Assembly: GCA_027532555.1 (NCBI GenBank)
Contig: JAPZTJ010000001.1
Span: 1-64,000, forward strand
DNA length: 64,000 nt
Reading direction: 5' to 3'
Source: Aquidulcibacter sp.
Lineage (GTDB): Bacteria; Pseudomonadota; Alphaproteobacteria; Caulobacterales; Aquidulcibacteraceae
This document shows positions 56,611-64,000 of the stretch, piece by piece. Under the pieces are notes generated by a model. It saw nothing but the letters and a program-made list of their open reading frames with translations, ran no database searches and was not told the DNA's origin. Within the stretch, counting starts at the first letter, position 1; every line of letters starts with the position of its first letter. The position numbers were made by a program, and so were the translations under genes.

Positions 56611-58419
56611 TTGGCAGGTATGGTAGACATGGCGGCGTTTAAAGAGCCGATCATTATTCTCACGGCCGCAGCCATTGTGGTGCCCCTCTTTCACCGCTTT
56701 AAAATCAGCCCAGTTCTTGGATTCATTCTGTGCGGCATCTTACTCGGCCCATCCGGCTTAGGCGGCCTCGCTATTCAAGATCCTTGGCTCAACGCCTTTA
56801 CAATCCAAGACCGCGCTTCCATCGCCATGATGGCCGAAATGGGCATCGTCTTTTTGCTGTTTGCGATCGGCCTTGAACTTTCGTTTGAACGTCTGAACAT
56901 GATGCGCAAAGTGGTGTTTGGCTTAGGATCTCTGCAGCTCGGCCTCTCTGCACTTGCAATATTTTCTGTCTGTTACTTCTTTCTGGGCACCACAGCGACA
57001 GGCGCTGCTGTAATCGGCCTTGCCCTTTCTTTATCCTCAACGGCTGTTGTCCTACAAACCTTGGCCGAACAAAAACGCCTGACCAGTCCCACCGGCCGCG
57101 GAGCCTTCGGCATTTTGCTGTTCCAAGACTTAGCCGTCGTGCCTGTGTTATTTGCAGTTTCAATGTTGGCACCCAATAGGATGGGTCTCGGCCTCGGAGG
57201 GCTGCTGCAAAGTTTGGCTGTCGCCGTCTTGGCAGTTGCACTGACCATAATCATTGGACGCATCGTGTTACGGCCTTTGTTTCGCCAAGCTGCCCGAACC
57301 CGCAGCCCAGAAATATTCATGGCCGCCTGTCTGCTGGTTGTTATCGCGACAGCTCTCGGCAGTGCCGCGGCGGGACTGTCCATGGCACTTGGCGCATTCT
57401 TGGCGGGGCTACTTTTGGCCGAAACAGAGTACCGCCGCGAAGTCGAAGCTACGATTGAGCCATTCAAGGGTCTACTACTCGGTGTGTTTCTCGTCTCTGT
57501 TGGGATGAGTGTCGATATCGGAAAAATATTGGAGCGTCCGCTTGAAATTGCGGGTGCTATAATCGGCCTCATCGCTGTTAAGGCCATTGTGGTGGCCGCA
57601 CTTGGCCCCAGTTTTGGGATCAAGCGGCCGGCTGCGCTAAAGGCCGGGCTTATCTTAGGCCCGGGCGGAGAATTTGCATTTGTGGTCTTAGGCCTCGCAA
57701 CCAGCCTATCGGTTCTGCCCGCCGACCAAGCGGACTTCGCCCTCCTGGTCGCCGCCATTACCATGTGCTTGATCCCACTTCTGGCTCGCTATGGCATGGC
57801 GGGCGCCAATAGCAAGTTGCCGATCGAAACGGAAGAACTCGACCTGGCACAGCAGGCAAGCCAGGCAGGCAGCCCGCACGTAATTGTTGCCGGCTATGGC
57901 CGTGTAGGCGTGGTCGCGGTCGAGTTATTGGCTGAACAAAACATCCCTTATGTCGCCGTGGATTCCGATATTGAGCGGGTGCGTCGGGCACGTAAAGCCG
58001 GTAAAAAGGTCTATCTCGGCGACGCCTCGCGTGGCGAATTCCTGAGGGCATGCGGAATTGATCGCGCCCGCGCGCTGGTCGTCACAATGGACGGAGGTTC
58101 TGCGGTCGACCAAGTTGTTACAGCCGCACACTTAGAGCAACCCAATCTACCGATTGTTGCACGCAGCAGGGATGCCGCCCACGCCGTCCATTTGTATAGC
58201 TTGGGCGTGCGCGAAGCCGTCCCTGAAACCCTAGAGGCCAGTCTGCAGGTTGGGGAAGCCATCTTGGTCGAAGCCGGTGTGCCGATGGGCAATATTCTGG
58301 TCGCCATTCATGAAAAGCGCGCCAACATGCGTGCTTCACTTCTCGAGGCATCCACCTCTGCCACGCCGTCAGAACGAATGCGGGTCTTGCGAGACCAACA
58401 TCTCAAGGAAAACTCCTAA
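56611..58419 (+). CDS. CPA2 monovalent cation:proton antiporter with TrkA-N domain
   Basis: A 602-residue KefB/KefC-like transporter. About twelve helices cover residues 10-385, with GDLAV-like LLFQDLAVVPVLF and ALGAFLAGLLLAE segments. The cytoplasmic C-terminus begins with a Rossmann RCK/TrkA-N domain (VIVAGYGRVGVVAVELL, then VDSDIERVRRARKAGKKVYLGDASR). It exchanges K+ or Na+ for protons under nucleotide or glutathione-adduct control in known relatives. The start is inferred as TTG because AGGAGG lies seven bases upstream; the nearest ATG, nine bases later, is too far from it. Confidence 0.92.
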   Translation: MAGMVDMAAFKEPIIILTAAAIVVPLFHRFKISPVLGFILCGILLGPSGLGGLAIQDPWLNAFTIQDRASIAMMAEMGIVFLLFAIGLELSFERLNMMRKVVFGLGSLQLGLSALAIFSVCYFFLGTTATGAAVIGLALSLSSTAVVLQTLAEQKRLTSPTGRGAFGILLFQDLAVVPVLFAVSMLAPNRMGLGLGGLLQSLAVAVLAVALTIIIGRIVLRPLFRQAARTRSPEIFMAACLLVVIATALGSAAAGLSMALGAFLAGLLLAETEYRREVEATIEPFKGLLLGVFLVSVGMSVDIGKILERPLEIAGAIIGLIAVKAIVVAALGPSFGIKRPAALKAGLILGPGGEFAFVVLGLATSLSVLPADQADFALLVAAITMCLIPLLARYGMAGANSKLPIETEELDLAQQASQAGSPHVIVAGYGRVGVVAVELLAEQNIPYVAVDSDIERVRRARKAGKKVYLGDASRGEFLRACGIDRARALVVTMDGGSAVDQVVTAAHLEQPNLPIVARSRDAAHAVHLYSLGVREAVPETLEASLQVGEAILVEAGVPMGNILVAIHEKRANMRASLLEASTSATPSERMRVLRDQHLKENS

Positions 58420-58514
58420 GAACCGCATGCATCGCTATATGGACCTTGCTGCCTTCCTGATTTGACCTTGCGCGCTCACAAGCTTAACAGCAACAAAATC
58501 CCAGGAGCACCACC

Positions 58515-59711
58515 TTGACCTTTGCGCAAGATCACGCGCTCGCTTTCGCGCGCCAACCAACCGCCGCCTTAGTTCTGGCTGATGGTACTGTTTTTTGGGG
58601 CCACGGCTGTGGCGCAATTGGAGAAGCCGTCGCCGAAGTCTGTTTCAATACGGCGATGTCTGGGTATCAGGAAATTCTGACTGACCCGTCCTATGCGGGT
58701 CAGATCATTGCCTTCACCGCGCCGCATATTGGCAACACCGGCACAAATAGCGAGGATGAAGAAGATGCTTCGCCCCCTGCCGCTTTTGGTGCACGCGGTG
58801 CAATTATGCGCGCCGAGATCACGCGCCCCTCAAACTGGCGGTCGGTAATTTCGCTAGATGCTTGGCTGAAGTCAAAAAACATCGTTGGGTTAACCGGGAT
58901 TGATACCCGCGCGCTGACCCGGCGCATCCGCGAGCACGGCATGCCACACGGCGTGATTGTCCATGCACCAGACGGCCAATTTGACGTGGCAGCCTTGGCT
59001 GCAAAGGCTAGCGCTTGGTCGGGCCTTGAGGGATTAGATCTTGCAAAAGACGTAACTTGCGAAGCCCCTTACACGTTTGATGGCACACAATGGGTGTGGC
59101 CGGCCGGAACCGGCACCTCCGATACCCAAGAAGACTTGAACGTCGTCGTGCTGGACTTTGGCGTCAAAGAAAACATCTTGCGCTGCCTTGGCTCCACTGG
59201 TGCAAAAATCCAAGTGATGCCCGCCCACACACGCGCAGAAGACGTGCTTGCGCACAATCCAAACGGTGTCCTTTTGTCGAACGGCCCGGGTGATCCAGCC
59301 GCAACCGGTACGTATGCGGTTGAGACCATTCAAAAAATCATCGCTGCCAAGGTGCCCGTCTTTGGTATCTGCTTAGGCCACCAAATGCTGGGCCTCGCCT
59401 TAGGCGCAAAAACAGTAAAAATGGCGCAAGGCCATCACGGCGCAAACCACCCGGTGCAGGACCTTTCAACCGGCAAGGTTGAGATTGTCTCCATGAACCA
59501 CGGGTTCGCGGTAGATCGCGAAAGTCTGCCCGACGGCGTTGTCGAAACCCATGTATCGCTGTTCGATGGGTCCAATTGCGGAATCGCGCTGGCCGACCAA
59601 CCGGTTTTCTCGGTGCAATATCACCCGGAGGCTAGCCCCGGTCCTAAAGACAGTTTCTATTTGTTTGAACGCTTTAGAGACGCGATGCGTGCACATAAAC
59701 AGGCGCAATGA
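58515..59711 (+). CDS. carA: Carbamoyl-phosphate synthase small subunit
   Basis: Glutamine amidotransferase subunit that supplies ammonia for carbamoyl phosphate in arginine and pyrimidine synthesis. The 398-residue protein has the N-terminal CarA domain (GYQEILTDPSYAGQIIAFTAPHIGN) and a class-I glutaminase with the nucleophile at about C286 (FGICLGHQMLGLALG) and His-Glu in YHPEASPGP. The start is TTG with CAGGAG eight bases upstream. carB does not follow, so the large subunit must be encoded elsewhere. Confidence 0.96.
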   Translation: MTFAQDHALAFARQPTAALVLADGTVFWGHGCGAIGEAVAEVCFNTAMSGYQEILTDPSYAGQIIAFTAPHIGNTGTNSEDEEDASPPAAFGARGAIMRAEITRPSNWRSVISLDAWLKSKNIVGLTGIDTRALTRRIREHGMPHGVIVHAPDGQFDVAALAAKASAWSGLEGLDLAKDVTCEAPYTFDGTQWVWPAGTGTSDTQEDLNVVVLDFGVKENILRCLGSTGAKIQVMPAHTRAEDVLAHNPNGVLLSNGPGDPAATGTYAVETIQKIIAAKVPVFGICLGHQMLGLALGAKTVKMAQGHHGANHPVQDLSTGKVEIVSMNHGFAVDRESLPDGVVETHVSLFDGSNCGIALADQPVFSVQYHPEASPGPKDSFYLFERFRDAMRAHKQAQ

Positions 59712-59758
59712 CGCGCTTGTGCACTTGACGTGGGCTGATTGGGCGGCATTGTCACGCT

Positions 59759-61306
59759 ATGAGCCAGATCAATCGCCGCACCCTACTTTCAAGCTTCGCC
59801 ATCGTTCCCGCTTTATCTGGCCTATCGGCCTGCGGTAAAGCGGCTGCCCCTGCCGATATCCTGCGGGTTGGATTAGGTGGCGGACCCGATTCCTTAGACC
59901 CCCTCAAGGCCGAATTTGCAGCCGCGGCCCTCTTGTTTAGGCAATTCTATTTGCCCGTCGTCGGTTATGGGCCAAAGGGCGGGCCGGCACCCGGCTTTGC
60001 CACTTCTTGGACACCCAGCAACAACAATAAAACGTGGACCTTCGAAATCGCGCAAGGCCTAACTTGGTCTGATGGCAAAGCAATTGATTCAAAAGACGTC
60101 CTCGACAGTTTGCGCCTAGGTGCCGACAGAAAGACCGCCTATGCTGACGCCTCAGAGCTTTATATGATCAAGGGCTATCGTGATTGCGTTGTGGACGGCA
60201 AAGACCCAACAACGATTGGGGTATCAGCGCCAAGTCCTACCACCCTTGTCGTCGAATTGGACGTTTCTGACGCGGCCTTCTGGAGCCGGATGCAGGAGTT
60301 TTATCCTGTCCCAATGCACACAATCGCCGCCCACGGCGAAAAGTGGACCGAGCTCGACAAGATTGTTGTCTCCGGCCCGTATAAGCCAGTCGAACGTTCG
60401 CAAACACGATTGGTTTTCAACAAAAACCCTATGGGCGGTTGGGTTGAAGGCATGCCTGGCCAAATAAGCGTTGAGGCCATCGAGGATTCCTCCACCCGCC
60501 TCCGCATGTTCCAATCGGGAGACTTGGATTTGGCGCAAGACCCACCCTTGCTTCGCGCCGCCGACTTCGCCAAGGAATTTGGAAATCAGTATCAGCGTTT
60601 CGAGGCACCGCGCCTTGTTTATATGAGCTTCAATACCAAGAAGCCTCAATTTCAAGACCCAGATATTCGACGGGCTTTAGCCATGGGCTTTGACCGCAGT
60701 GTCATTGCCAACGCCGTCATGCGCGGGTCGGTGGAGCCCGCGGGACGATATGTGCGCGGTCAAGCCCAGCCAAAATATGATCCAGAAGGTGCTCGCGCCA
60801 TCCTCAGCGCTAAGGGCTTCAGCGCCACAAATCCTCTGCGGTTTGAACTCTTAGTCACGAAAGACGACCGCGAGCGTGCGGCCATCCAAATGGTTGATAT
60901 GTGGAAGCAAATCGGCGTCGAAGCCACAATGTTTGCAGCTGACTCCAGCGCCATTGTCTCCCGCCTCAATGGGTTTGACTTTGAGGCAGCCATTGTCCGC
61001 ATCGATAAGGGCATGAAGTCCGACGCAATTGACCTGATGGCTTCCTGGGGGGAAGGAGGGACAGCCTATTCCCACCAATGGAAGGACCCCGCCTTCAATC
61101 AGGCGCTATCGGATGCGCGCGCGGAAAGTGAGGCAGCGGCTCGATTGGCGAAAACCTTGGCTGCTGAAGACATCCTGATGAAGGCCTGCCCGGTCACCGG
61201 GGTTTGGTTCTTCCCATCATCGTGGTTGGTCAGCGAACGTGTCACAGGTGGGATCGAAGGCATTGCGCCGATTATTTGGCCGAGCTTGAAGCTAACCAAG
61301 GACTAA
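59759..61306 (+). CDS. ABC transporter solute-binding lipoprotein, peptide type
   Basis: A 515-residue family-5 (oligopeptide/nickel) solute-binding protein. The signal carries NRRTLLSSFAIVP (possible Tat) and ends in a lipobox (LSAC) near residue 25. The mature protein starts with the GGGPDSLDPLKAEFAAA segment, followed by TWTFEIAQGLTWSDGKAIDSKDVLDSL and the late PDIRRALAMGFDR motif. No permease or ATPase genes are adjacent, so its transporter is elsewhere or it is an orphan. It sits 47 bases after carA. Confidence 0.9.
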   Translation: MSQINRRTLLSSFAIVPALSGLSACGKAAAPADILRVGLGGGPDSLDPLKAEFAAAALLFRQFYLPVVGYGPKGGPAPGFATSWTPSNNNKTWTFEIAQGLTWSDGKAIDSKDVLDSLRLGADRKTAYADASELYMIKGYRDCVVDGKDPTTIGVSAPSPTTLVVELDVSDAAFWSRMQEFYPVPMHTIAAHGEKWTELDKIVVSGPYKPVERSQTRLVFNKNPMGGWVEGMPGQISVEAIEDSSTRLRMFQSGDLDLAQDPPLLRAADFAKEFGNQYQRFEAPRLVYMSFNTKKPQFQDPDIRRALAMGFDRSVIANAVMRGSVEPAGRYVRGQAQPKYDPEGARAILSAKGFSATNPLRFELLVTKDDRERAAIQMVDMWKQIGVEATMFAADSSAIVSRLNGFDFEAAIVRIDKGMKSDAIDLMASWGEGGTAYSHQWKDPAFNQALSDARAESEAAARLAKTLAAEDILMKACPVTGVWFFPSSWLVSERVTGGIEGIAPIIWPSLKLTKD

Positions 61307-61325
61307 AGATTGCTGACCAGCGCGA

Positions 61326-62609
61326 CTAGGCTGAGCGCGCCTCAGGCAAGCGATTGGCTCTATAGGCCTCGTCATCCAACTCGCCTTCCCACTTGGCGAC
61401 AGCTACGGCAGCCGCACTATCGCCCAGCACGTTCACAACGGTGCGCATCATATCCATGATCCGGTCTGCACCCAGAATGATTGCGATCACCTCGATCGGT
61501 ACACCCGCAATTCCCAAAACAAGCGGGATAAAGACAATCGAACCACCAGGGATGCCTGCCGCCCCAATCGCGCCAAGCGAAGCGGCGATCACAATGCCAA
61601 TCAGCTGACCATTGTCCAACGGAATTCCGAACAATTGTGCACCAAAGATCGTGACGATGCAGATATACATAGCCGTGCCATCCATATTGACCGTAGCACC
61701 CATGGACGACACAAACGCACTCATCCGGCGGGAAATACCCAGCTTCTCGATCATACAGCGCATGGTGACAGGCAAGGTCGCATTTGAGGATGACGTGGAA
61801 TAAGCCACAGCCATGGCCTCTGACATGCCCTTAAAGAACGGCAGAATCGGCAAACCCAATACAAATTTGATGAAGCCGCCATAGACGACGAACCCATAAA
61901 TGAAAAAGCCAAGATAGACGGTTCCAATCAGCGCGGCGAGCTTCACGAGCGCGTCTGCACCCATCAAGGCTACCGCCCACGCCATCAAAGCAAACGCCCC
62001 AATAGGCGCTAGCTCCATGATATAAGTGACTAATTTTGTAAGGGCGTGTGCGGCACCATCCAATACGTCGGCCACCGGCTTTGCAGCTTCTCGGGCACCC
62101 AAGACACCAATGCCCAGTAAAATGGCAAACACGATCACGCTCAGCATATCGCCTTCAGCCAAGGCCTTTACTGGATTGGCCGGAATAAACATGGCCAGAA
62201 TATCCGAACCCGTCGGCGGTGGCTTTACTGGAGGGGCAGACAATCCCGCCGGGGCCTCAATTCCAGCGCCCGGCTGAAAGAGCATGGCCAAACCAACACC
62301 CAAACAAGCAGCCAACAAGCCGGACGGGATATAAAGAGCGGCGATGCGCGCACCGGATTTTCCCAGTCGGCTCAAATCGCCAATCGACACCACCGCTGCG
62401 GCCACCGAAACAAATATCAGCGGGACCGAGAGCATCCGGATTAGACGGATAAAGGCATCACCAATCAACTTTAAACCAGCCGACCAAGCCTCACCATCAA
62501 TCAGTCCATCCAAAAAGCCATCGGCTCGGATCCCAAAACCTAAAATGACTCCCAAAACCATGCCGACGAGAATGCGCACCCATAAGGGCTGTTGAAACAG
62601 AGCGGTCAT
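61326..62609 (-). CDS. Dicarboxylate/amino-acid:cation symporter (DAACS)
   Basis: A 427-residue membrane symporter of the GltP/DctA family. About eight helices plus two re-entrant hairpins are expected. The Ser-rich HP1 reads YSTSSSNATLPVTM, and the NMDGTAMY and IPGGSIVFIPLVLGIAG segments mark the substrate and cation sites. The ATG after the long upstream open frame was chosen because it starts directly before the first helix. It is divergent from a second DAACS gene. Confidence 0.92.
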   Translation of the reverse strand: MTALFQQPLWVRILVGMVLGVILGFGIRADGFLDGLIDGEAWSAGLKLIGDAFIRLIRMLSVPLIFVSVAAAVVSIGDLSRLGKSGARIAALYIPSGLLAACLGVGLAMLFQPGAGIEAPAGLSAPPVKPPPTGSDILAMFIPANPVKALAEGDMLSVIVFAILLGIGVLGAREAAKPVADVLDGAAHALTKLVTYIMELAPIGAFALMAWAVALMGADALVKLAALIGTVYLGFFIYGFVVYGGFIKFVLGLPILPFFKGMSEAMAVAYSTSSSNATLPVTMRCMIEKLGISRRMSAFVSSMGATVNMDGTAMYICIVTIFGAQLFGIPLDNGQLIGIVIAASLGAIGAAGIPGGSIVFIPLVLGIAGVPIEVIAIILGADRIMDMMRTVVNVLGDSAAAVAVAKWEGELDDEAYRANRLPEARSA

Positions 62610-62923
62610 AGAGGTCCAAATTGCTGAAGGCCAATGAAAGGCCGGGCTATTGACGATGTTGCACAGCCAGACCCTTAATGGGGTCAATTCATCGTGAGGG
62701 CTTTAAGCCAATGCGCATGCGAATTCCCCTTAACCTGTTCATATTAGGCACAATTTATGAGCTCGCTCCGGCAAGACGGCTATTAAAGCTTCACAACAAG
62801 TTGAATGAAGCATAAGTTTAGTTCGAAAGTCACACGGGGGTGGACCACAGTCTGTTGGAAACAAGAGGAGGCTTTGAAGCCTCTTGTCCAGTTGTGTGTC
62901 CGGATTGGAAGCAGGGCTACCGC
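62610..62923. other. Divergent intergenic region between two symporter genes
   Basis: It should carry the promoters of both DAACS genes. The only clear structure is ACAAGAGG…CCTCTTGT at 62861-62887, in the probable leader of the right-hand gene. Inside it a second, competing stem GAGGCT-TTGA-AGCCTC can form. No tRNA or repeat was recognised. Confidence 0.45.
62861..62887 (+). promoter_or_regulatory. Leader hairpin upstream of the right-edge symporter
   Basis: An 8-bp stem (ACAAGAGG / CCTCTTGT) lies 37 bases before the ATG. The inner sequence can form an alternative 6-bp stem that competes with it. There is no T run, so it is not a plain terminator. A role in mRNA stability or regulation is inference. 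Confidence 0.35.
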
Positions 62924-64000
62924 ATGAACAAGCATTTCACACTTTTTATTCTCGCCGCCATGATTCTGGGGATCGCGGTCGGTGCCGCTATTTTCGAGTT
63001 TGTTCCCAAAGAAGGACAATTGGTCTGGGCGGACAATTTTAAGATTGTGACCGATATTTTCTTGCGTTTGATCAAGATGATCATCGCACCCTTGGTGTTT
63101 GCGACTTTGGTTGCCGGTATCGCCCATATTGGGGACACTACAACTTTGGGCCGCGTCGGCATCAAAACGATGGCGTGGTTCCTTGCGGCCTCGCTGGTTT
63201 CTTTGACCTTGGGTGCCGTGATTGCCAGCGTCTTGCATCCCGGCGTCGGCCTCAATCTGCCAATGCCGCCGGCCGATGCCGTTAGTGATATCAAGCCTTC
63301 GGCACTGACCTTGAAAGATTTCATCATCCATTTGGTGCCGAAATCCATTGTCGAAGCAATGGCTAACAACGAGATCTTGCAGATCGTGGTGTTCTCGATC
63401 TTCTTCGGTGTCGCCGTGACCGCGATGGGCGAAGAGGGCAAGCCATTGGCTGACCTTGCTGACAAAGTCTCCCACGCCATGTTGAAGCTAACGGGCTATG
63501 TGATGTCGCTTGCGCCGCTAGCGGTTTTTGCCGCGGTTGCTGCCGTGATCGCGACCAAGGGTTTGGCCGTTCTGGGCACTTATGCCTCCTTTATCGGTGG
63601 CTTCTACTTGGCACTGGCGATCTTGTGGGGACTTCTCTTGCTGGCAGGCTTTGTCGTCATTGGTCCTGCGATCGGCAATTTGATCGCCCGCATCCGCGAA
63701 CCCACCTTGCTGGCATTCTCTACCGCCTCGTCTGAGGCCGCTTATCCTAAAACGATGGAGCAGTTAGAGAAGTTTGGCGTGTCGCGCCGCATCGCCAGTT
63801 TCGTGCTGCCCTTGGGCTATTCGTTCAATCTCGACGGCTCGATGATGTATTGCACCTTCGCGACGCTGTTTATCGCCCAAGCCTATGGCATTGTGCTGAC
63901 CGTACCGCAAATCGCGACCATGTTGCTTTTGTTGATGGTGACCTCCAAGGGCATGGCCGGCGTGCCACGCGCCTCACTCGTGGTGATCGCGGCAACACTG
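62924..64000 (+). CDS. Dicarboxylate/amino-acid:cation symporter (DAACS), 3' end outside window
   Basis: At least 359 codons are open to the right edge without a stop. The N-terminus (NKHFTLFILAAMILGIAVGAAIF) is the first helix. LRLIKMIIAPLVFATLVAGIAHIGD, the Ser-rich HP1 FSTASSEAAYPKTME and FNLDGSMMYCTFATLFIAQ are family motifs. It differs from the left-hand paralogue in HP1 (SEAAYP against SNATLP), which points to a different substrate; the SEAAYP form resembles C4-dicarboxylate-type carriers. About 60-80 residues are missing. Confidence 0.93.
   Translation, partial: MNKHFTLFILAAMILGIAVGAAIFEFVPKEGQLVWADNFKIVTDIFLRLIKMIIAPLVFATLVAGIAHIGDTTTLGRVGIKTMAWFLAASLVSLTLGAVIASVLHPGVGLNLPMPPADAVSDIKPSALTLKDFIIHLVPKSIVEAMANNEILQIVVFSIFFGVAVTAMGEEGKPLADLADKVSHAMLKLTGYVMSLAPLAVFAAVAAVIATKGLAVLGTYASFIGGFYLALAILWGLLLLAGFVVIGPAIGNLIARIREPTLLAFSTASSEAAYPKTMEQLEKFGVSRRIASFVLPLGYSFNLDGSMMYCTFATLFIAQAYGIVLTVPQIATMLLLLMVTSKGMAGVPRASLVVIAATL

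Noticed and set aside
62783..63475. 230-codon minus-strand open frame at the right end
   Set aside because: It is antisense to the DAACS symporter, whose membrane motifs are clear. The product is His/Gln-rich with no recognisable family.

Overview
This is 64 kb of a moderately GC-rich alphaproteobacterial chromosome. The evidence is the mnmE-mnmG-rsmG-parA-parB chromosome-partitioning block with two parS palindromes, addB-addA-trxA, cpdR beside an N-formylglutamate amidohydrolase, purL-bolA with a monothiol glutaredoxin, a type-2 pyrF, poly-3-hydroxybutyrate genes and a NodT-type outer-membrane efflux factor. The gene set fits Caulobacterales or Hyphomonadaceae-like bacteria, but genus cannot be fixed from sequence reading alone. 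I see no insertion sequence, prophage, CRISPR array, rRNA or tRNA. The window is mostly housekeeping with a few accessory islands.

Layout. 0.1-7.1 kb: a tripartite RND efflux system, with a TetR-adaptor-pump operon on the minus strand and a divergent NodT channel, sharing a palindromic operator. 7.1-12.2 kb: argE-like deacetylase, metK behind a 22-bp palindrome, phaB and gamma-glutamyltransferase. 12.2-16.7 kb: an uncharacterised four-gene minus-strand operon (unknown protein, GNAT, cysteine hydrolase, small protein) facing a LysR-type regulator, followed by an XRE regulator and an SH3-like membrane protein. 16.7-18.4 kb: quinone oxidoreductase and dienelactone hydrolase.

18.5-24.5 kb: the tRNA-modification and chromosome-segregation block. 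Two parS sites lie 2 kb apart, one between mnmE and mnmG and one inside the rsmG coding sequence. 24.5-30.8 kb: a deaminase-only RibD-like protein, gpmA, a candidate small RNA, an N-formylglutamate amidohydrolase opposite cpdR, an Ada-AlkA fusion opposite ogt, and pyrF. 30.9-37.8 kb: addB-addA-trxA for double-strand-break repair and redox. 37.8-41.5 kb: a membrane-anchored trypsin-like protease, DUF350 protein, 3-hydroxybutyrate dehydrogenase and a large unknown anchored protein. 41.6-47.3 kb: purL-bolA, a five-repeat PPC-like secreted protein on the opposite strand, grxD, and rpsD. 47.5-49.2 kb: a flavin nitroreductase-MarR operon with a strong promoter carrying a perfect operator. 49.3-54.0 kb: ABC-F ATPase, rplS, trmD and an Mpl-type Mur ligase. 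54.0-64.0 kb: LysE exporter, TetR, SDR, CPA2 antiporter, carA, a lone peptide-type solute-binding lipoprotein and two divergent dicarboxylate/amino-acid symporters; the second is cut by the right edge.

The parts that look least described are the four-gene operon with its LysR regulator, the candidate small RNA with a CCTCCC loop, the self-regulated nitroreductase-MarR promoter, the truncated RibD-like deaminase, and the repeated use of TTG starts with good ribosome-binding sites in housekeeping genes.
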